From contig NZ_JACHIE010000007.1 in the NCBI RefSeq assembly GCF_014207635.1, positions 62,001 through 126,000 on the forward strand: a stretch of 64,000 nucleotides of DNA, read 5' to 3'. How positions within the stretch are numbered: the stretch's first letter is position 1; each line of letters starts with the position of its first letter. Below the pieces are notes generated by a model that did no database searches, was not told where the DNA came from, and worked only from the letters and a program-made list of their open reading frames with translations. The stretch comes from Acetobacter lovaniensis. GTDB lineage: Bacteria > Pseudomonadota > Alphaproteobacteria > Acetobacterales > Acetobacteraceae. Positions 15,910-25,312 of this stretch are shown in pieces. The translations under genes and the position numbers were made by a program.

Positions 15910-18057
15910 TCAGGCGTTTGGTGGGGGGAGTTTTGCGGGTCTGCGGGGCGTGTGTACCGCCAGATCATGCAGGACATCCGCCTGCGAAACCAGCATCGCG
16001 CTGGAGGCAATGCTCCCTGCTGGCATGACCAGAATATCTGGTCCTTCGTTCAGGAACCGGATGGATAGCTCGTTCCACCGGGGCAGAATGAAGTGGCGCA
16101 GCATTTGCGCCAGCGCGCAGCGGTCCATGGCGGTATGGGCCATGCTGCGGGGTGTATAAACGGTGTTCAGGTAATCACTCATGAACGCCGCAATGGCTGG
16201 CAGGCGTTCGGGTTCGCCAAAATAGGCGGTGTCCGTGCCAATGCTCCATGGTGTGCCGCTGTGCTGGCGGCCATTCTGGTCGAACAGGGGCAGATCAAAC
16301 CCGTAAGAGGCCGTGTTTTTGAGCGTGCGCAGCAATGTGGCCGTATTGGCGGGAAAATACCCGGCACAATCCCCCGTAAGCACAGGGCAGCGGAAGCGGG
16401 CCACAATGTCGGGCAGAATTAAGTAACGCAATGCGGGTTCAAGGGCTGTGTCCTGCTCGGCTGCGGGGCCATGGCCAAAGCTCAGGCGCAGGCTGGTGGC
16501 GTAGAGTTCCAGCCAGTCGGCAATGGTGCGTAAAAAAGCCAGCTGCTCGGCATTGGGGTTGGCAATGCCAATGCAAAGCTGCACAGGCCCGCAGGAACGA
16601 TCCTGCCGGTATGCCTGAAGCAGGGACAGGATAAGACCGGGCAAATGGTGGAAGTGTGCACTGTCGCACGCAAAGACCAGACACAGGGCAGGGGGTACTT
16701 CCGCCCTGCCAAACTGCCACTCCCAGCGGGAAACACCCGTGCGGTCGGGTACGGCACGGCTGGCAAGCTGGCGGCATTCCTGCGCCCCCAGCCAGGAAAA
16801 AATCCCAGTATTGTCCGGCGCTGGCATGGCTCCTTCCTGCAAGGCCAGACGGCGGGCAATGGCATAGTGGGCATCGGCCTCGGCCATAAGCCCGGCCAGC
16901 CAGCTTGTGTGGCCCATGGCGGTTTCTGTCCACCAGCTCAGGCCGTTCAGGCGGGCTTCTGTTTCCAGCAGGCGCAGGTCCTTGGTGGTGTTGAGCCGCT
17001 GGTAGGCGTTTTCGAACAGCATGGCGTAGATCTGGCGGATGTCCGGGCCATTGCTGGCGGCCAGCCGCATGGGCACCAGCAGGGTGTCAAACCGCTCGTC
17101 AAAACCGGGCAGGTCGTGCTCGTACAGCATGTCGGGGATCAGGAGCAGCGCATCCTCGCCTTGTCGCAGGCGTGTCAGGAGTGCGGGGAGTGTGTCCGAA
17201 AAATCATGTCTGGGGTAGCGCTCACGCAGCGCAAGGGCCAGCAGGTCTGCCGCGCGCTCATGGTCGTGCAGGCGCAGGGCTATAAGGGCCTGCAACCACA
17301 CCAGATCGGCGATCTGGGCAAAAGACTGCGCATAGGCTGCAAATTGCGCGCCCAGTTCCCCCTGCCCGAACTGGCAGCAGAGCTGGGCCAGACCAATACA
17401 TGGAGCAATGGCCGAAGGGGTAATGCTGAGTTTAAGCACCTGTTCGTGCACGTCATCCACCGTGGCCCAGGGGCTGAGTGCGTGGCGGAAGGCCCCGATC
17501 TCCAGCAGGTCGGTCACGTTTTCGATCAGGTTTTCCAAAGCGCGGGACGGGCATACCCGCAGCGCAACCCGCCGGGGGGCCGCATGGGTCCACAGGGTGA
17601 GTGTGTCGGCCCGGATTTCGGCCTGTAGCTGCTCCACGGGCCATGTGTGCGGGCCAAGCCGCAGTTCATGGCCGGTGCAGGTGGGTTGCCCCACAAAGGT
17701 CTGGCCATCATGCCAGGTGCTGCGCAGCAGGGTGCGGAGCAGGTCAGCACTTTCGGGGGAGATGAGCAGAAAATGCTCCCATGTGGCGCACAGGGGAACA
17801 ACATCAAACTGGGTAGGGCTTCGGCTGGAAAGATACGCATTGCCAGCTCTGAGTGCGACCAGAGGGCGCGTGTGGGCCGCCGTACCCAGTGGCTGGGCGC
17901 GCACAAAGGCTCCGCCGGGGGTAAGCGTGTTGTGCTGCATGTCCAGCGCAACAGGGGCGGTTGTGCGGCTTGTGCCCATTGTGGGGCAGAGCGGGTGCAG
18001 GCGCTGGCCGGTAAAGCCAACCAGAGCGCCATGAAAGGAGAGAAGATAAAACGCCAT
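15910..18057 (-). CDS. Orphan 715-residue protein with glycosyltransferase-like C-terminal domain
   Basis: No family is recognised over most of its length. The start at 18057 (MAFYLLSFHG) is preferred over an upstream ATG at 18243, because that extension would run into the preceding gene and looks like shadow sequence. Residues about 200-480 are alpha-helical and leucine/alanine-rich with TPR-like spacing (GQGELGAQFAAYAQSFAQIADLVWLQALIALRLHDHERAADLLA and AGLMAEADAHYAIARRLA). The last 170 residues look like a degenerate GT-A glycosyltransferase: a hydrophobic strand CLVFACDS, then YLILPDIVARF with PVLTGDCAGYF near residue 560 where a DxD motif would be expected, and a late TAMDRCALAQML. There is no signal peptide. 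It lies 73 bp downstream of the MTHFR-like gene. Confidence 0.7.
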   Translation of the reverse strand: MAFYLLSFHGALVGFTGQRLHPLCPTMGTSRTTAPVALDMQHNTLTPGGAFVRAQPLGTAAHTRPLVALRAGNAYLSSRSPTQFDVVPLCATWEHFLLISPESADLLRTLLRSTWHDGQTFVGQPTCTGHELRLGPHTWPVEQLQAEIRADTLTLWTHAAPRRVALRVCPSRALENLIENVTDLLEIGAFRHALSPWATVDDVHEQVLKLSITPSAIAPCIGLAQLCCQFGQGELGAQFAAYAQSFAQIADLVWLQALIALRLHDHERAADLLALALRERYPRHDFSDTLPALLTRLRQGEDALLLIPDMLYEHDLPGFDERFDTLLVPMRLAASNGPDIRQIYAMLFENAYQRLNTTKDLRLLETEARLNGLSWWTETAMGHTSWLAGLMAEADAHYAIARRLALQEGAMPAPDNTGIFSWLGAQECRQLASRAVPDRTGVSRWEWQFGRAEVPPALCLVFACDSAHFHHLPGLILSLLQAYRQDRSCGPVQLCIGIANPNAEQLAFLRTIADWLELYATSLRLSFGHGPAAEQDTALEPALRYLILPDIVARFRCPVLTGDCAGYFPANTATLLRTLKNTASYGFDLPLFDQNGRQHSGTPWSIGTDTAYFGEPERLPAIAAFMSDYLNTVYTPRSMAHTAMDRCALAQMLRHFILPRWNELSIRFLNEGPDILVMPAGSIASSAMLVSQADVLHDLAVHTPRRPAKLPPPNA

Positions 18058-18130
18058 GCCTACCCCGTTGCTCCTAGTGGCCTGCCCGGCACCACACATG
18101 TTAAACGCTTGTCGGGAACAGTGCGCCTGT

Positions 18131-18880
18131 TCAGGCCACCGCATCAAGCAGGGCGGGCAGGTAGTGTTCGAGTTTAACGCGTACGGGCATAAGGTAGGCC
18201 GATCCCTTGTCCTGCCCAAGTTCGCGTAGGACAGTCTGGGCAAAGGCTATGTTGGATTCAAGCGTTGTGGAAAAATCCTTCGGGAACACAATGTGGTTTG
18301 TGGTTTCCCAGTATGAGCGTGAACGCGGGCCAATAACGGGGGACAGACCCCAGAACACGTTTTCGCCCTGCAACCATTCGCGGCACAGGTCGAACAGTTT
18401 GTAGTCAAAGACCGGCTGGGTGAAAAAACCGCAGGCTCCAGCTTCCTTTTTGCGGGCTACGTCCTCCAGCTCCTTCCACGGCGCGCGGCGGTAGGGGTCG
18501 AACGCGGCATAAACATTCAGGTGCGGCGCTTCCTTACGGTAGCGGCGGATAATGCTTTCCGTGCTGTTGGGGTATGTGCGCATGGACAGGTCGGCCGGAG
18601 GGTCCCCGTGCACGACCAGAATTTCCTCCAGCCCGTCCTGCCCGGCTCCGGGCAGGGGGGCGTGGGGGGCAATGTCTATGGCGCGGATATGCGGAATAAC
18701 ACGGGGGAAGACCGGGCGCAGAAGGGCTGCGGCATCCCAGCTGCGCAGGGGAAAGCGCATGAGGTCGGGCACATTGAGCGTATCCGCCGCGGGAAAAACC
18801 GTCTGAACAGTTTTTACGTCCTGCTCCAGAGAGTCTGCGGAGCGGGGGATCAGTTCAACGCACAGGCGGTTCAGGCTCAT
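18131..18880 (-). CDS. Methylenetetrahydrofolate reductase-family protein
   Basis: This 249-residue protein has the MTHFR/MetF TIM-barrel pattern in shortened form: an N-terminal [16 protein letters not shown], the folate-side VHGDPP (compare the RGDPP of MetF), [28 protein letters not shown] and WGLSPVIG. E. coli MetF is about 296 residues and this one is clearly shorter. Its ATG overlaps the folD stop by 4 bp, so the two are translationally coupled. That supports a role in moving one-carbon units from 5,10-methylene-THF, but true MetF activity is not proven. Confidence 0.82.
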   Translation of the reverse strand: MSLNRLCVELIPRSADSLEQDVKTVQTVFPAADTLNVPDLMRFPLRSWDAAALLRPVFPRVIPHIRAIDIAPHAPLPGAGQDGLEEILVVHGDPPADLSMRTYPNSTESIIRRYRKEAPHLNVYAAFDPYRRAPWKELEDVARKKEAGACGFFTQPVFDYKLFDLCREWLQGENVFWGLSPVIGPRSRSYWETTNHIVFPKDFSTTLESNIAFAQTVLRELGQDKGSAYLMPVRVKLEHYLPALLDAVA

Positions 18881-19788
18881 TCGGTTTTTCCCTCGATCTG
18901 CATCTGGGCCGCGGTGAGTGTGTTTTTGAGCAGGCAGGCAATGGTCATGGGGCCAACGCCCCCCGGCACGGGTGTAATGCGCCCGGCAATCTTTACGGCC
19001 TCGTCAAATGCCACGTCCCCCACAAGGCGGCTTTTACCACTTGCAGTCTGGGTGCGGGTAATGCCCACGTCAATCACCGTGGCACCGGGTTTGATCCAGT
19101 CGCCCCGCACCAGCTCGCGGCAGCCGGTTGCCACAACCAGAATATCCGCCTCGCGGGCAAGGGCTGCGGTATCGCGCGTGTGAATATGGGCGATGGTGAC
19201 CGTGCAGCCTTCTGCCAGCAGCAGCAGCGCCATGGGTTTGCCCACAAGGTTGGATGCGCCAATAACCACGGCGTGCTGGCCCTTCATGTCCCCCAGCTGG
19301 TCGCGCAGCAGCATCAGGCAGCCCAGCGGGGTGCAGGGCACAATGCCGGGCAGGTTTACGGCCAGACGGCCAGCATTGACCTCGCCCAGACCATCCACAT
19401 CCTTTTCAGGCAGAATGGCGTTGGTAATGCGGCGTGCATCCAGCCCGTTGGGCAGGGGGAGCTGCACCAGAATGCCATGAATTTCCGGGTCGTTGTTCAG
19501 CCGCCCGATCAGGGTCAGCAGTTCGGTCTCGGACGTGGTTTCGGGCAACATGTGCATAAAGGAGCGCATGCCGGCATGATGTGTCTGGATCGCCTTGTTT
19601 TTAACGTACACCTCGCTCGCCGGGTCGTTGCCAACCAGAATAACAGCCAGTCCGGGGGTTACGCCGTGCTGGTCATGGAAGGCCAGAACATCCTCACGGA
19701 TCTGCTGGCGCACGGTTGCGGCAAACGCCTTGCCATCAATCAGGCTGGCCTGATGTTCGGGGGGGAGGGTGTGGGATGTGCTGCTCAT
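18877..19788 (-). CDS. folD: Bifunctional methylene-THF dehydrogenase/methenyl-THF cyclohydrolase FolD
   Basis: This 303-residue enzyme interconverts 5,10-methylene- and 10-formyl-THF with NADP. Signatures are [14 protein letters not shown] with the catalytic lysine, [40 protein letters not shown], the NADP-binding [25 protein letters not shown] and the C-terminal [15 protein letters not shown]. The start is set at [13 protein letters not shown] (19788). An open extension to 19899 has no family similarity. It is followed by the overlapping MTHFR-like gene. Confidence 0.95.
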   Translation of the reverse strand: MSSTSHTLPPEHQASLIDGKAFAATVRQQIREDVLAFHDQHGVTPGLAVILVGNDPASEVYVKNKAIQTHHAGMRSFMHMLPETTSETELLTLIGRLNNDPEIHGILVQLPLPNGLDARRITNAILPEKDVDGLGEVNAGRLAVNLPGIVPCTPLGCLMLLRDQLGDMKGQHAVVIGASNLVGKPMALLLLAEGCTVTIAHIHTRDTAALAREADILVVATGCRELVRGDWIKPGATVIDVGITRTQTASGKSRLVGDVAFDEAVKIAGRITPVPGGVGPMTIACLLKNTLTAAQMQIEGKTE

Positions 19789-19921
19789 CAGTTCTGTGCC
19801 GGTCCGGTCGCGTAAACAGGTGGGAAAAGGGTCAGGCGGGCATACGCAAAAAAACACCTGCCGACAATGTTTGCAACCCTTGCCCGCCCGCTTTGCCAAG
19901 GGGCCGGGAAGGGCCTGAGTA

Positions 19922-21082
19922 CTAGGGGTTCTGAGGCGGGAGGTCCTGCCTGTAGGGGGTTAACGTGCTCAGGGCCTGTGCTTCGGCCAGTATGGCGGGG
20001 CGTTCGGCCTGCAAAAAACGGTCCACCGCATTGCGCAGGCCGGGGCTTTGCAGCCAGTGGGCGGAGTGGGTGAGGGTTGGCTCGTAGCCACGCTGGATTT
20101 TGTGCTCTCCCTGCGCGCCTGCCTCCACCCGTTGCAGGCCGTGGGTAATGGCAAAATCTATGGCGCGGTAATAGCAGAGTTCAAAATGCAGGAAGGGCCA
20201 GTTGCCTTCGCACCCCCAGTTGCGGCCATAGAGCGTATGGGTACCCATCAGGTTCAGGGCCGCGGCCACGGGGGTTGAGCCGTTGCGCGCCAGCATAAGC
20301 ACGACCCGCTCGCCCAGCCGTTGCGCCATAAGCGGGAAGAACTCGGCACTCAGGTAAGCGCTGCCCCATTTGCGGTCGATCGTATTGCGGTAGAACTGGT
20401 AAAACGCCTGCCAGTCCGCCTGCGTTATGCTGGCTCCTTGCAGGGTTTCAAACGTTAGTCCTGCGGCGTTGGCATCCCGTCGTTCGCGTTTGATGCTCTT
20501 GCGCTTGCGGGCGGAGAGAGTGGCCAGAAAATCGTCAAACGTTGCATAGCCCCTGTTGTGCCAGTGGTATTGCAGGCCAAGGCGGGGCAGCCAGCCCTGC
20601 TGGTGCAGGGCCGTACTTTCTGCTTCGGTGCAGAAGGTCACATGGGCGGAGGACAGGCCCGTATCCGTACAGATCTGGCGCAGGGCATCAGCCATAACGG
20701 CGGTGGTCTGCGGTGGGGCATTGGGGTGGAGGAGCACGCGGGGGCCGGGTACGGGGGTAAAGGGGATGGCAATCTGGAGCTTGGGGTAGTAGCGGCCCCC
20801 CGCGGCTTCAAACGCACGGGCCCAGCCCTGATCAAAGACGTATTCGCCCCATGAATGGCCTTTAAGGTAGGCGGGGCAGACAGCGGCCAGTTGCCCATCG
20901 GGGCTATGCAGGCGCACATGCCGTGGCACCCACCCGCTTTGTTGGCCGGTGGAGCCGCTGTCTTCCAGTGCGCTTAAAAACGCATGACTGACAAAAGGGT
21001 TATCCGGCCCTGCGCATTGCGCCCATTCCGCAGCGGGAATGTCGTGAATGCTGTTGTGCAGGGTAACGGACCAGTCAGCCAT
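19922..21082 (-). CDS. FemAB-like GNAT protein (DUF482 / peptidoglycan-recognition-like)
   Basis: This 386-residue protein has the double-GNAT layout of the FemAB-like family once called DUF482: [32 protein letters not shown] at the start, [37 protein letters not shown], the basic [33 protein letters not shown] and [33 protein letters not shown]. Function is unknown; relation to FemAB suggests aminoacyl or acyl transfer. It is widespread in Alphaproteobacteria. Located 18 bp downstream of ridA in the same direction. Confidence 0.88.
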   Translation of the reverse strand: MADWSVTLHNSIHDIPAAEWAQCAGPDNPFVSHAFLSALEDSGSTGQQSGWVPRHVRLHSPDGQLAAVCPAYLKGHSWGEYVFDQGWARAFEAAGGRYYPKLQIAIPFTPVPGPRVLLHPNAPPQTTAVMADALRQICTDTGLSSAHVTFCTEAESTALHQQGWLPRLGLQYHWHNRGYATFDDFLATLSARKRKSIKRERRDANAAGLTFETLQGASITQADWQAFYQFYRNTIDRKWGSAYLSAEFFPLMAQRLGERVVLMLARNGSTPVAAALNLMGTHTLYGRNWGCEGNWPFLHFELCYYRAIDFAITHGLQRVEAGAQGEHKIQRGYEPTLTHSAHWLQSPGLRNAVDRFLQAERPAILAEAQALSTLTPYRQDLPPQNP

Positions 21083-21100
21083 GAGTTTTTTTCCGCTTGG

Positions 21101-21562
21101 TCAGGCGATCTCGAACAGGCCTTCCACTTCCACCGGGGCATCCAGCGGCAGGGAGGGTACGCCAACGGTGGAGCGGGCGTGGCGTCCGGCATCCCCAAAG
21201 ACGGCTACAGCCAGATCAGACGCCCCGTTCATGACGGAAGCATGGGCCGTAAAATCTGGCGTGCAGGCAATAAAGCCGCCCAGACGTACCACGCGCTTGA
21301 CGCGGGAGAGGTCACCCACTGCCGCTTTAACCTGCGCGATCACGTTGATCATGCTGTAACGCGCGGCTTCCACCGCTGTTTCCACACTCACGGCGTCCCC
21401 CAGCTTGCCGGTGGCGAACAGCTTGCCATTGTGCAACGGCAACTGGCCTGAAACCACAAGGAGCGAGCCTGTCTGCACACAGGCGACGTAATTGGCCACG
21501 GGGGCTGCGGGTGTGGGCAGGTCAATACCCAGTTCGGCCAGACGGGATTGGGGGGTGCTCAT
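21101..21562 (-). CDS. RidA-family protein (YjgF/UK114)
   Basis: This 153-residue protein belongs to the YjgF_endoribonc branch of the Rid superfamily: LGIDLPTPAAPVANYVACVQTGSLLVVSGQLPL, an EAARYSMINVIAQVKAAVGDLSRVKRVVRLGGFIA core and the C-terminal VGVPSLPLDAPVEVEGLFEIA. Canonical RidA deaminates reactive enamine/imine intermediates of PLP enzymes. The arginine that binds the carboxylate in RidA is not obvious in this branch, where PVEVEGLFEIA replaces it, so the activity may differ. It sits between the TSCPD and FemAB-like genes. Confidence 0.9.
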   Translation of the reverse strand: MSTPQSRLAELGIDLPTPAAPVANYVACVQTGSLLVVSGQLPLHNGKLFATGKLGDAVSVETAVEAARYSMINVIAQVKAAVGDLSRVKRVVRLGGFIACTPDFTAHASVMNGASDLAVAVFGDAGRHARSTVGVPSLPLDAPVEVEGLFEIA

Positions 21563-21598
21563 GGCGTTGTGTTCCGTTCCTTGTAAAAAAACCGGGAC

Positions 21599-23137
21599 CT
21601 AGCAGACCAGACGCAGGTTGCGCCGTGGGCGTGTGGGTTGCGTATCATCTCCATCCGGCAGGTCCAGCGGGAGCAGCGGGTCCGGTTCGGACGTGCTGTC
21701 CTGATGGGGGCCGTCGGGCAGGCGTCTGTCCAGATAGGTGTCGGACAGGGCTCTGAAGGCATAGTCCAGCATGGAAGTGGCGTAGGAGGCAACCGGGTCG
21801 CCCTCTACCGTGCCAGCCGGACCAAAGCAGGAATAGGCAAAGTTTTCCACATAGGCTTCCAGCGGCGCGCCGTATTGCAGGCCAATGCTTACGGCATCCC
21901 CAAAGCTTTCCATCAGCCCGCGCACCATACCACTTTCCCGCGTGGGGGTCAGGGACAACTCACCCAGTGTGCCGTCTTCATACTCCCCTGTGCGCATGAA
22001 CAGGCGGTGCCCGCCAATGGTGGTTTTTTGTGTAAAACCGCCATGCCGTGCGGGCAGAATCCGCCGCATGCCCCGTTCGAGCCGGAGTTTGACAGGGGTG
22101 GGCAGGGTTTCGGGGCGGGCGGGCATGCGGTCCGCAAAGCCGGTAAGCGCGCGGTACATGGCCAGATGCGCCTTGGGGCCGGGCTGGGGCAGCACAGTCT
22201 CGCCCGCAAGGGCTGCGGCCAGCGCGGTTTCCACTGTAAAGCCACGTGCATCCAGCCGTTGCCGGGTGCTGTTGGCCAGCCGTCCATCAGGCCGGAGCAT
22301 GGAAAAAACAGGGGCCAGACCGCACGCTTCCACCCCAAGCAGCCCATCTATGGGGTTGGGGGTGGAAAACCCTGTTTCGATCGGGGCCAGAGGGGCATCG
22401 GTTTCCACCGCAGCTTCGTTCCAGACCGCGCGCAGGGTCTCGCCCAGTCCGGGCAGCACGGTGCGTACGGGCGGCAGGGGCAGGGACTCCGGGCCACGGC
22501 CCGCATGGGCGGTCAGCGTGGCCAGTGCGGTAATGGCACAGGCGGCGGCGCGGCCATCTTCGCTGTCATAATCCAGACCAACACCGGCAAGGCAGGCATC
22601 CATGTTGGTCAGCAGGATGTCCCCCGCTGTTGCGGCCTGCATGGGGGGGGCATCTGTGCCAGCGGAGGGGGTAGGCACAAACAGGTCGGGCAGCAGCAGG
22701 TCGCCATTGCGCTGGTCGGCCATGTTGCGTGCCGTCTGGCGCAGTACCGCGCAGATCAGCTTGAGTGCGGCAACAAAGGTGCGTGCGGCAAACCCTTCCC
22801 CGGGGGAGACAAAGGCCGCCAGATTGACCACAAAGCCCGCAGGGCGGTCGAACGCGCAGTGCCACACGGCTTCCACCGGGGCGGCCTGGCGCGTTAGCAG
22901 CAGCCATACCAGCGAGCGGGCAGAGGCCTCGTCCAGCGCAAGGGCCGTAATCCAGCGTGACGCAAGAGTAGGCAGGTCAAGCGGGCCGTCGCCCGGCATA
23001 AGCTGGGCGAGTGCGGACGCGGCATCCACATCCCACTCTGCGGGCAGCGTTACGGAGCGGAGCGGTGCGTCCGGGTCTGCTGCGGCGTCCAGTGTGCTCA
23101 TCAGCACACCGTTCCAATGGCGTCTGGCTGTTGTCAT
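21599..23137 (-). CDS. TSCPD-domain protein related to the C-terminal part of B12-dependent ribonucleotide reductase
   Basis: This protein of about 512 residues has a C-terminal TSCPD domain at roughly 350-460: KTTIGGHRLFMRTGEYEDGTLGEL, ESFGDAVSIGLQYGAPLEAYVENFAYSCFGPAGTVEGDPVASYATSMLDYAFR. This closely follows the region found near the C-terminus of NrdJ. No NrdJ catalytic barrel (radical and active-site cysteines) is present, so it cannot itself be a reductase. The N-terminal half is alanine-rich with no recognised fold. Several in-frame starts exist (23182, 23161, 23137, 23098). It diverges from the NDUFA12 gene. Confidence 0.75.
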   Translation of the reverse strand: MTTARRHWNGVLMSTLDAAADPDAPLRSVTLPAEWDVDAASALAQLMPGDGPLDLPTLASRWITALALDEASARSLVWLLLTRQAAPVEAVWHCAFDRPAGFVVNLAAFVSPGEGFAARTFVAALKLICAVLRQTARNMADQRNGDLLLPDLFVPTPSAGTDAPPMQAATAGDILLTNMDACLAGVGLDYDSEDGRAAACAITALATLTAHAGRGPESLPLPPVRTVLPGLGETLRAVWNEAAVETDAPLAPIETGFSTPNPIDGLLGVEACGLAPVFSMLRPDGRLANSTRQRLDARGFTVETALAAALAGETVLPQPGPKAHLAMYRALTGFADRMPARPETLPTPVKLRLERGMRRILPARHGGFTQKTTIGGHRLFMRTGEYEDGTLGELSLTPTRESGMVRGLMESFGDAVSIGLQYGAPLEAYVENFAYSCFGPAGTVEGDPVASYATSMLDYAFRALSDTYLDRRLPDGPHQDSTSEPDPLLPLDLPDGDDTQPTRPRRNLRLVC

Positions 23138-23324
23138 GAGTGGCATGTTACTGCTGCGCATACACGCCGCGTAACCCGACAAAACACGTCTGGCACGCCG
23201 TTATCACCCTGCAAAGTGAGGATATGGGGGATAACTTTTGTCTCTTCCCGCTCGCGCGCGGTTGATCGGAGACTTTGCGATAAAACATGGACCGCGGGGG
23301 GCGCGGAGTCCTATCATCACTTCC

Positions 23325-23705
23325 ATGGCAAATTTCGGAACATGGCTGCATACGCGCCGGAAGGGTCGGCTGTTTGGCAAGGATGCCGATGGCCGCTGTT
23401 ATTACGAATCCACCGGCCCGGCCCGCAAGGGTGGGGGCACGGAGCGCCCTGAGCGCTGGGTCATCTACCTGAAAGGGGAGGATGCCTCCGCCGTGCCGCC
23501 GGAATGGTGGGGCTGGCTGCACCATACGCTTGACGCCCCGATTGCCGAGGCGGAGCGCAAGCCCTGGCAACTGCCCCATCAGGCCAACATGACGGGTACC
23601 GCACAGGCCTATCACCCGCAGGGCAGCCTGTACGCAACGGGCCAGCACCCGCCCGCAACCGGTGATTATGAGGCGTGGACACCCGAGGGTGTTCCCAAGG
23701 CGTGA
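23325..23705 (+). CDS. NDUFA12/B17.2-family complex I accessory protein
   Basis: This 126-residue protein matches the B17.2 accessory subunit/assembly factor of NADH:ubiquinone oxidoreductase found in Alphaproteobacteria and mitochondria: GTWLHTRRKGRLFGKDADGRCYYES, RPERWVIYLKG, VPPEWWGWLHHTLDAPI, WQLPHQANMTGTAQAYHP. It should bind the peripheral arm of complex I at the membrane. Start 23325 fits the family; an open frame continues upstream to 23238. It is followed by mlaD and DUF2155, a common alphaproteobacterial arrangement. Confidence 0.92.
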   Translation: MANFGTWLHTRRKGRLFGKDADGRCYYESTGPARKGGGTERPERWVIYLKGEDASAVPPEWWGWLHHTLDAPIAEAERKPWQLPHQANMTGTAQAYHPQGSLYATGQHPPATGDYEAWTPEGVPKA

Positions 23706-23761
23706 TTTACGGCACATTCCCTGCTAGAGTGGTTTGTCTTATCAGGGAGTGTACGTAGTTC

Positions 23762-24298
23762 ATGGCATCGGCAATGGCGGAAAGATCACGGCGCAGTCTG
23801 GCGGAGCTTCTGACTGGCGCAGCCGTGCTGGTGGCTCTGGCAGGGATGCTGGCCGCAGCGGTGGTCGGCGAAGGCCGCAAGACAGATACGGTGGGCTACC
23901 AGCTTGGGGCCGACTTCTCGCATGTGGACGGGTTGAGTGTTGGTTCGGATGTGCGGCTGGCCGGGGTAACGATTGGCACCGTGCAGAGCGAGAGCGTAAA
24001 CCCGCAGACCTTCAGGGCGCATGTGGTTTTTACTGTCCGCCCGGATATTCATCTCTCGGCTGATACGGCGGCGATCATTACCAGCGACAGCCTGCTTGGT
24101 GGCAAATATATTGCCCTTTCCCCCGGTGGGGATGACAAAACCCTGCCCGCAGGTGGCACCATCAGCCAGACACAGGGTTCGATCAGTCTGGAACAGCTCC
24201 TGAGCAAATTCATTTTCTCTGTGACGGATACGCTGACCCGCGCCAACAAGAGTGCCGTAGCCGGGCAGAATGAGGGCAATGGCGCAAATCTGCCCTGA
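23762..24298 (+). CDS. mlaD: MlaD-type MCE-domain protein
   Basis: This 178-residue inner-membrane anchored protein has one N-terminal transmembrane helix (about 14-36, LLTGAAVLVALAGMLAAAVVG) and one MCE domain: FSHVDGLSVGSDVRLAGVTIGTV, TADTAAIITSDSLLGGKYIALSPGG. The C-terminal helix SISLEQLLSKFIFSV is the usual MlaD hexamer pore region. It is the substrate-binding part of the MlaFEDB transporter for phospholipid transport between membranes. Its operon partners mlaF/mlaE are not adjacent, whereas mlaA-mlaC lie 16 kb away. Confidence 0.93.
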   Translation: MASAMAERSRRSLAELLTGAAVLVALAGMLAAAVVGEGRKTDTVGYQLGADFSHVDGLSVGSDVRLAGVTIGTVQSESVNPQTFRAHVVFTVRPDIHLSADTAAIITSDSLLGGKYIALSPGGDDKTLPAGGTISQTQGSISLEQLLSKFIFSVTDTLTRANKSAVAGQNEGNGANLP

Positions 24299-24330
24299 AA
24301 CAGACATAAAAACGGTTTAGCAAGACGAAC

Positions 24331-24564
24331 ATGATTGAGGCGGACACAATGACGGCGCTGCGCATATGGCCGCAAGAAGACGGGCAACCCGTTACGTGCC
24401 AGGAAAAACTGCGCATGCTGGAAGAAAACTGGCAGGAAGTACAGCAGGTTCTGGCCGACGCGTTTGAGGATGCGGTGCTCATGGGGGTCAGTGAGCGGGT
24501 TATGCGTGAACGTCTGGCAGAGCTTGTTACCTCTCTTTCCTCTCCCAAGGTGGTGGGAGCATGA
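24331..24564 (+). CDS. Small protein of unknown function between mlaD and DUF2155
   Basis: This 77-residue, mostly helical, acidic protein (EKLRMLEENWQEVQQVLADAFEDAVLMGVSERVMRERLAELV) has no signal peptide or membrane span. It starts at 24331 or at the ATG at 24349. The stop overlaps the next ATG by 4 bp, so it is translationally coupled to the DUF2155 gene. The family is not recognised. Confidence 0.65.
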   Translation: MIEADTMTALRIWPQEDGQPVTCQEKLRMLEENWQEVQQVLADAFEDAVLMGVSERVMRERLAELVTSLSSPKVVGA

Positions 24565-25220
24565 TGTTGCTCCTCCGGGGGCGGTGTGCCCATATGCTGG
24601 CAGCAGGTCTGTCTGGGCTGGCTGGTTATGGCGGTGTGGCCTGTGCCACAGGTACGCCACTTGCTCCCCCAGCCGTTTACCCGGCTGGTACATGGCAGGG
24701 TAAGGGTACAGCCGTTGTGCGCGTTCTGGATCGGCTGGACGCCCATGTAGAGGTCCTGTCCGTGCCGGTTGGGAGCGAGGCGATACATTACAAAAATCTG
24801 GATATTCTGGCCCGCCGCTGCCTTCAGCGCCCGCCAACCCGGGCGCCCGATGCCGCCGCATGGCTGGAAATACAGGACACACATCCCGGAGGGGCCTCTT
24901 TTAAAGGCTGGATGCTGGCGGCCGAACCGGGGATCGGGGTGCTGGAAAGTTCGGTGTATGATGTGCGGATGGTCAAATGTGCAGGGGATGACATGGCGCC
25001 GTTCCTTCCCGCCCTGCCCAAGCCCGTCGTCCCTTCACCTTTGCCAGAGGCGGCTCCGGTTGATGGCGGCGCAGGCACGGGCCAGAATACGCAGACCCTG
25101 CCTGCCCAGCCAGTTCCGCCGGGTCTCGTAGCACCTCCTGTAGCACCCCCTGTCGCTCCGCGTCCGGCCACGCCGAATAACGCCAATCCGTTCCAGCCGG
25201 ATAGTGATGGAGCATATTAA
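24561..25220 (+). CDS. DUF2155-domain exported protein
   Basis: This 219-residue protein has an N-terminal export signal (about 1-30), then the DUF2155 domain: AVVRVLDRLDAHVEVLSVPVGSEAIHYKNLDILARRCLQRPP, AAWLEIQD, FKGWMLAAEPGIGVLESSVYDVRMVKC. A proline-rich low-complexity tail (about 150-219, repeats of PPVAPPVAP type) would span the periplasm or wall. The function of DUF2155 is unknown, but the family is nearly always beside NDUFA12 in Alphaproteobacteria. Confidence 0.87.
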   Translation: MMLLLRGRCAHMLAAGLSGLAGYGGVACATGTPLAPPAVYPAGTWQGKGTAVVRVLDRLDAHVEVLSVPVGSEAIHYKNLDILARRCLQRPPTRAPDAAAWLEIQDTHPGGASFKGWMLAAEPGIGVLESSVYDVRMVKCAGDDMAPFLPALPKPVVPSPLPEAAPVDGGAGTGQNTQTLPAQPVPPGLVAPPVAPPVAPRPATPNNANPFQPDSDGAY

Positions 25221-25312
25221 GGCGGCGGACAAAAACCATTTTCATTGCGTAGCGCAACACACGGCATGCGGGTTTTGCCCAGCGCTGCGAACAGACAATA
25301 AAGAGGTGCGTT

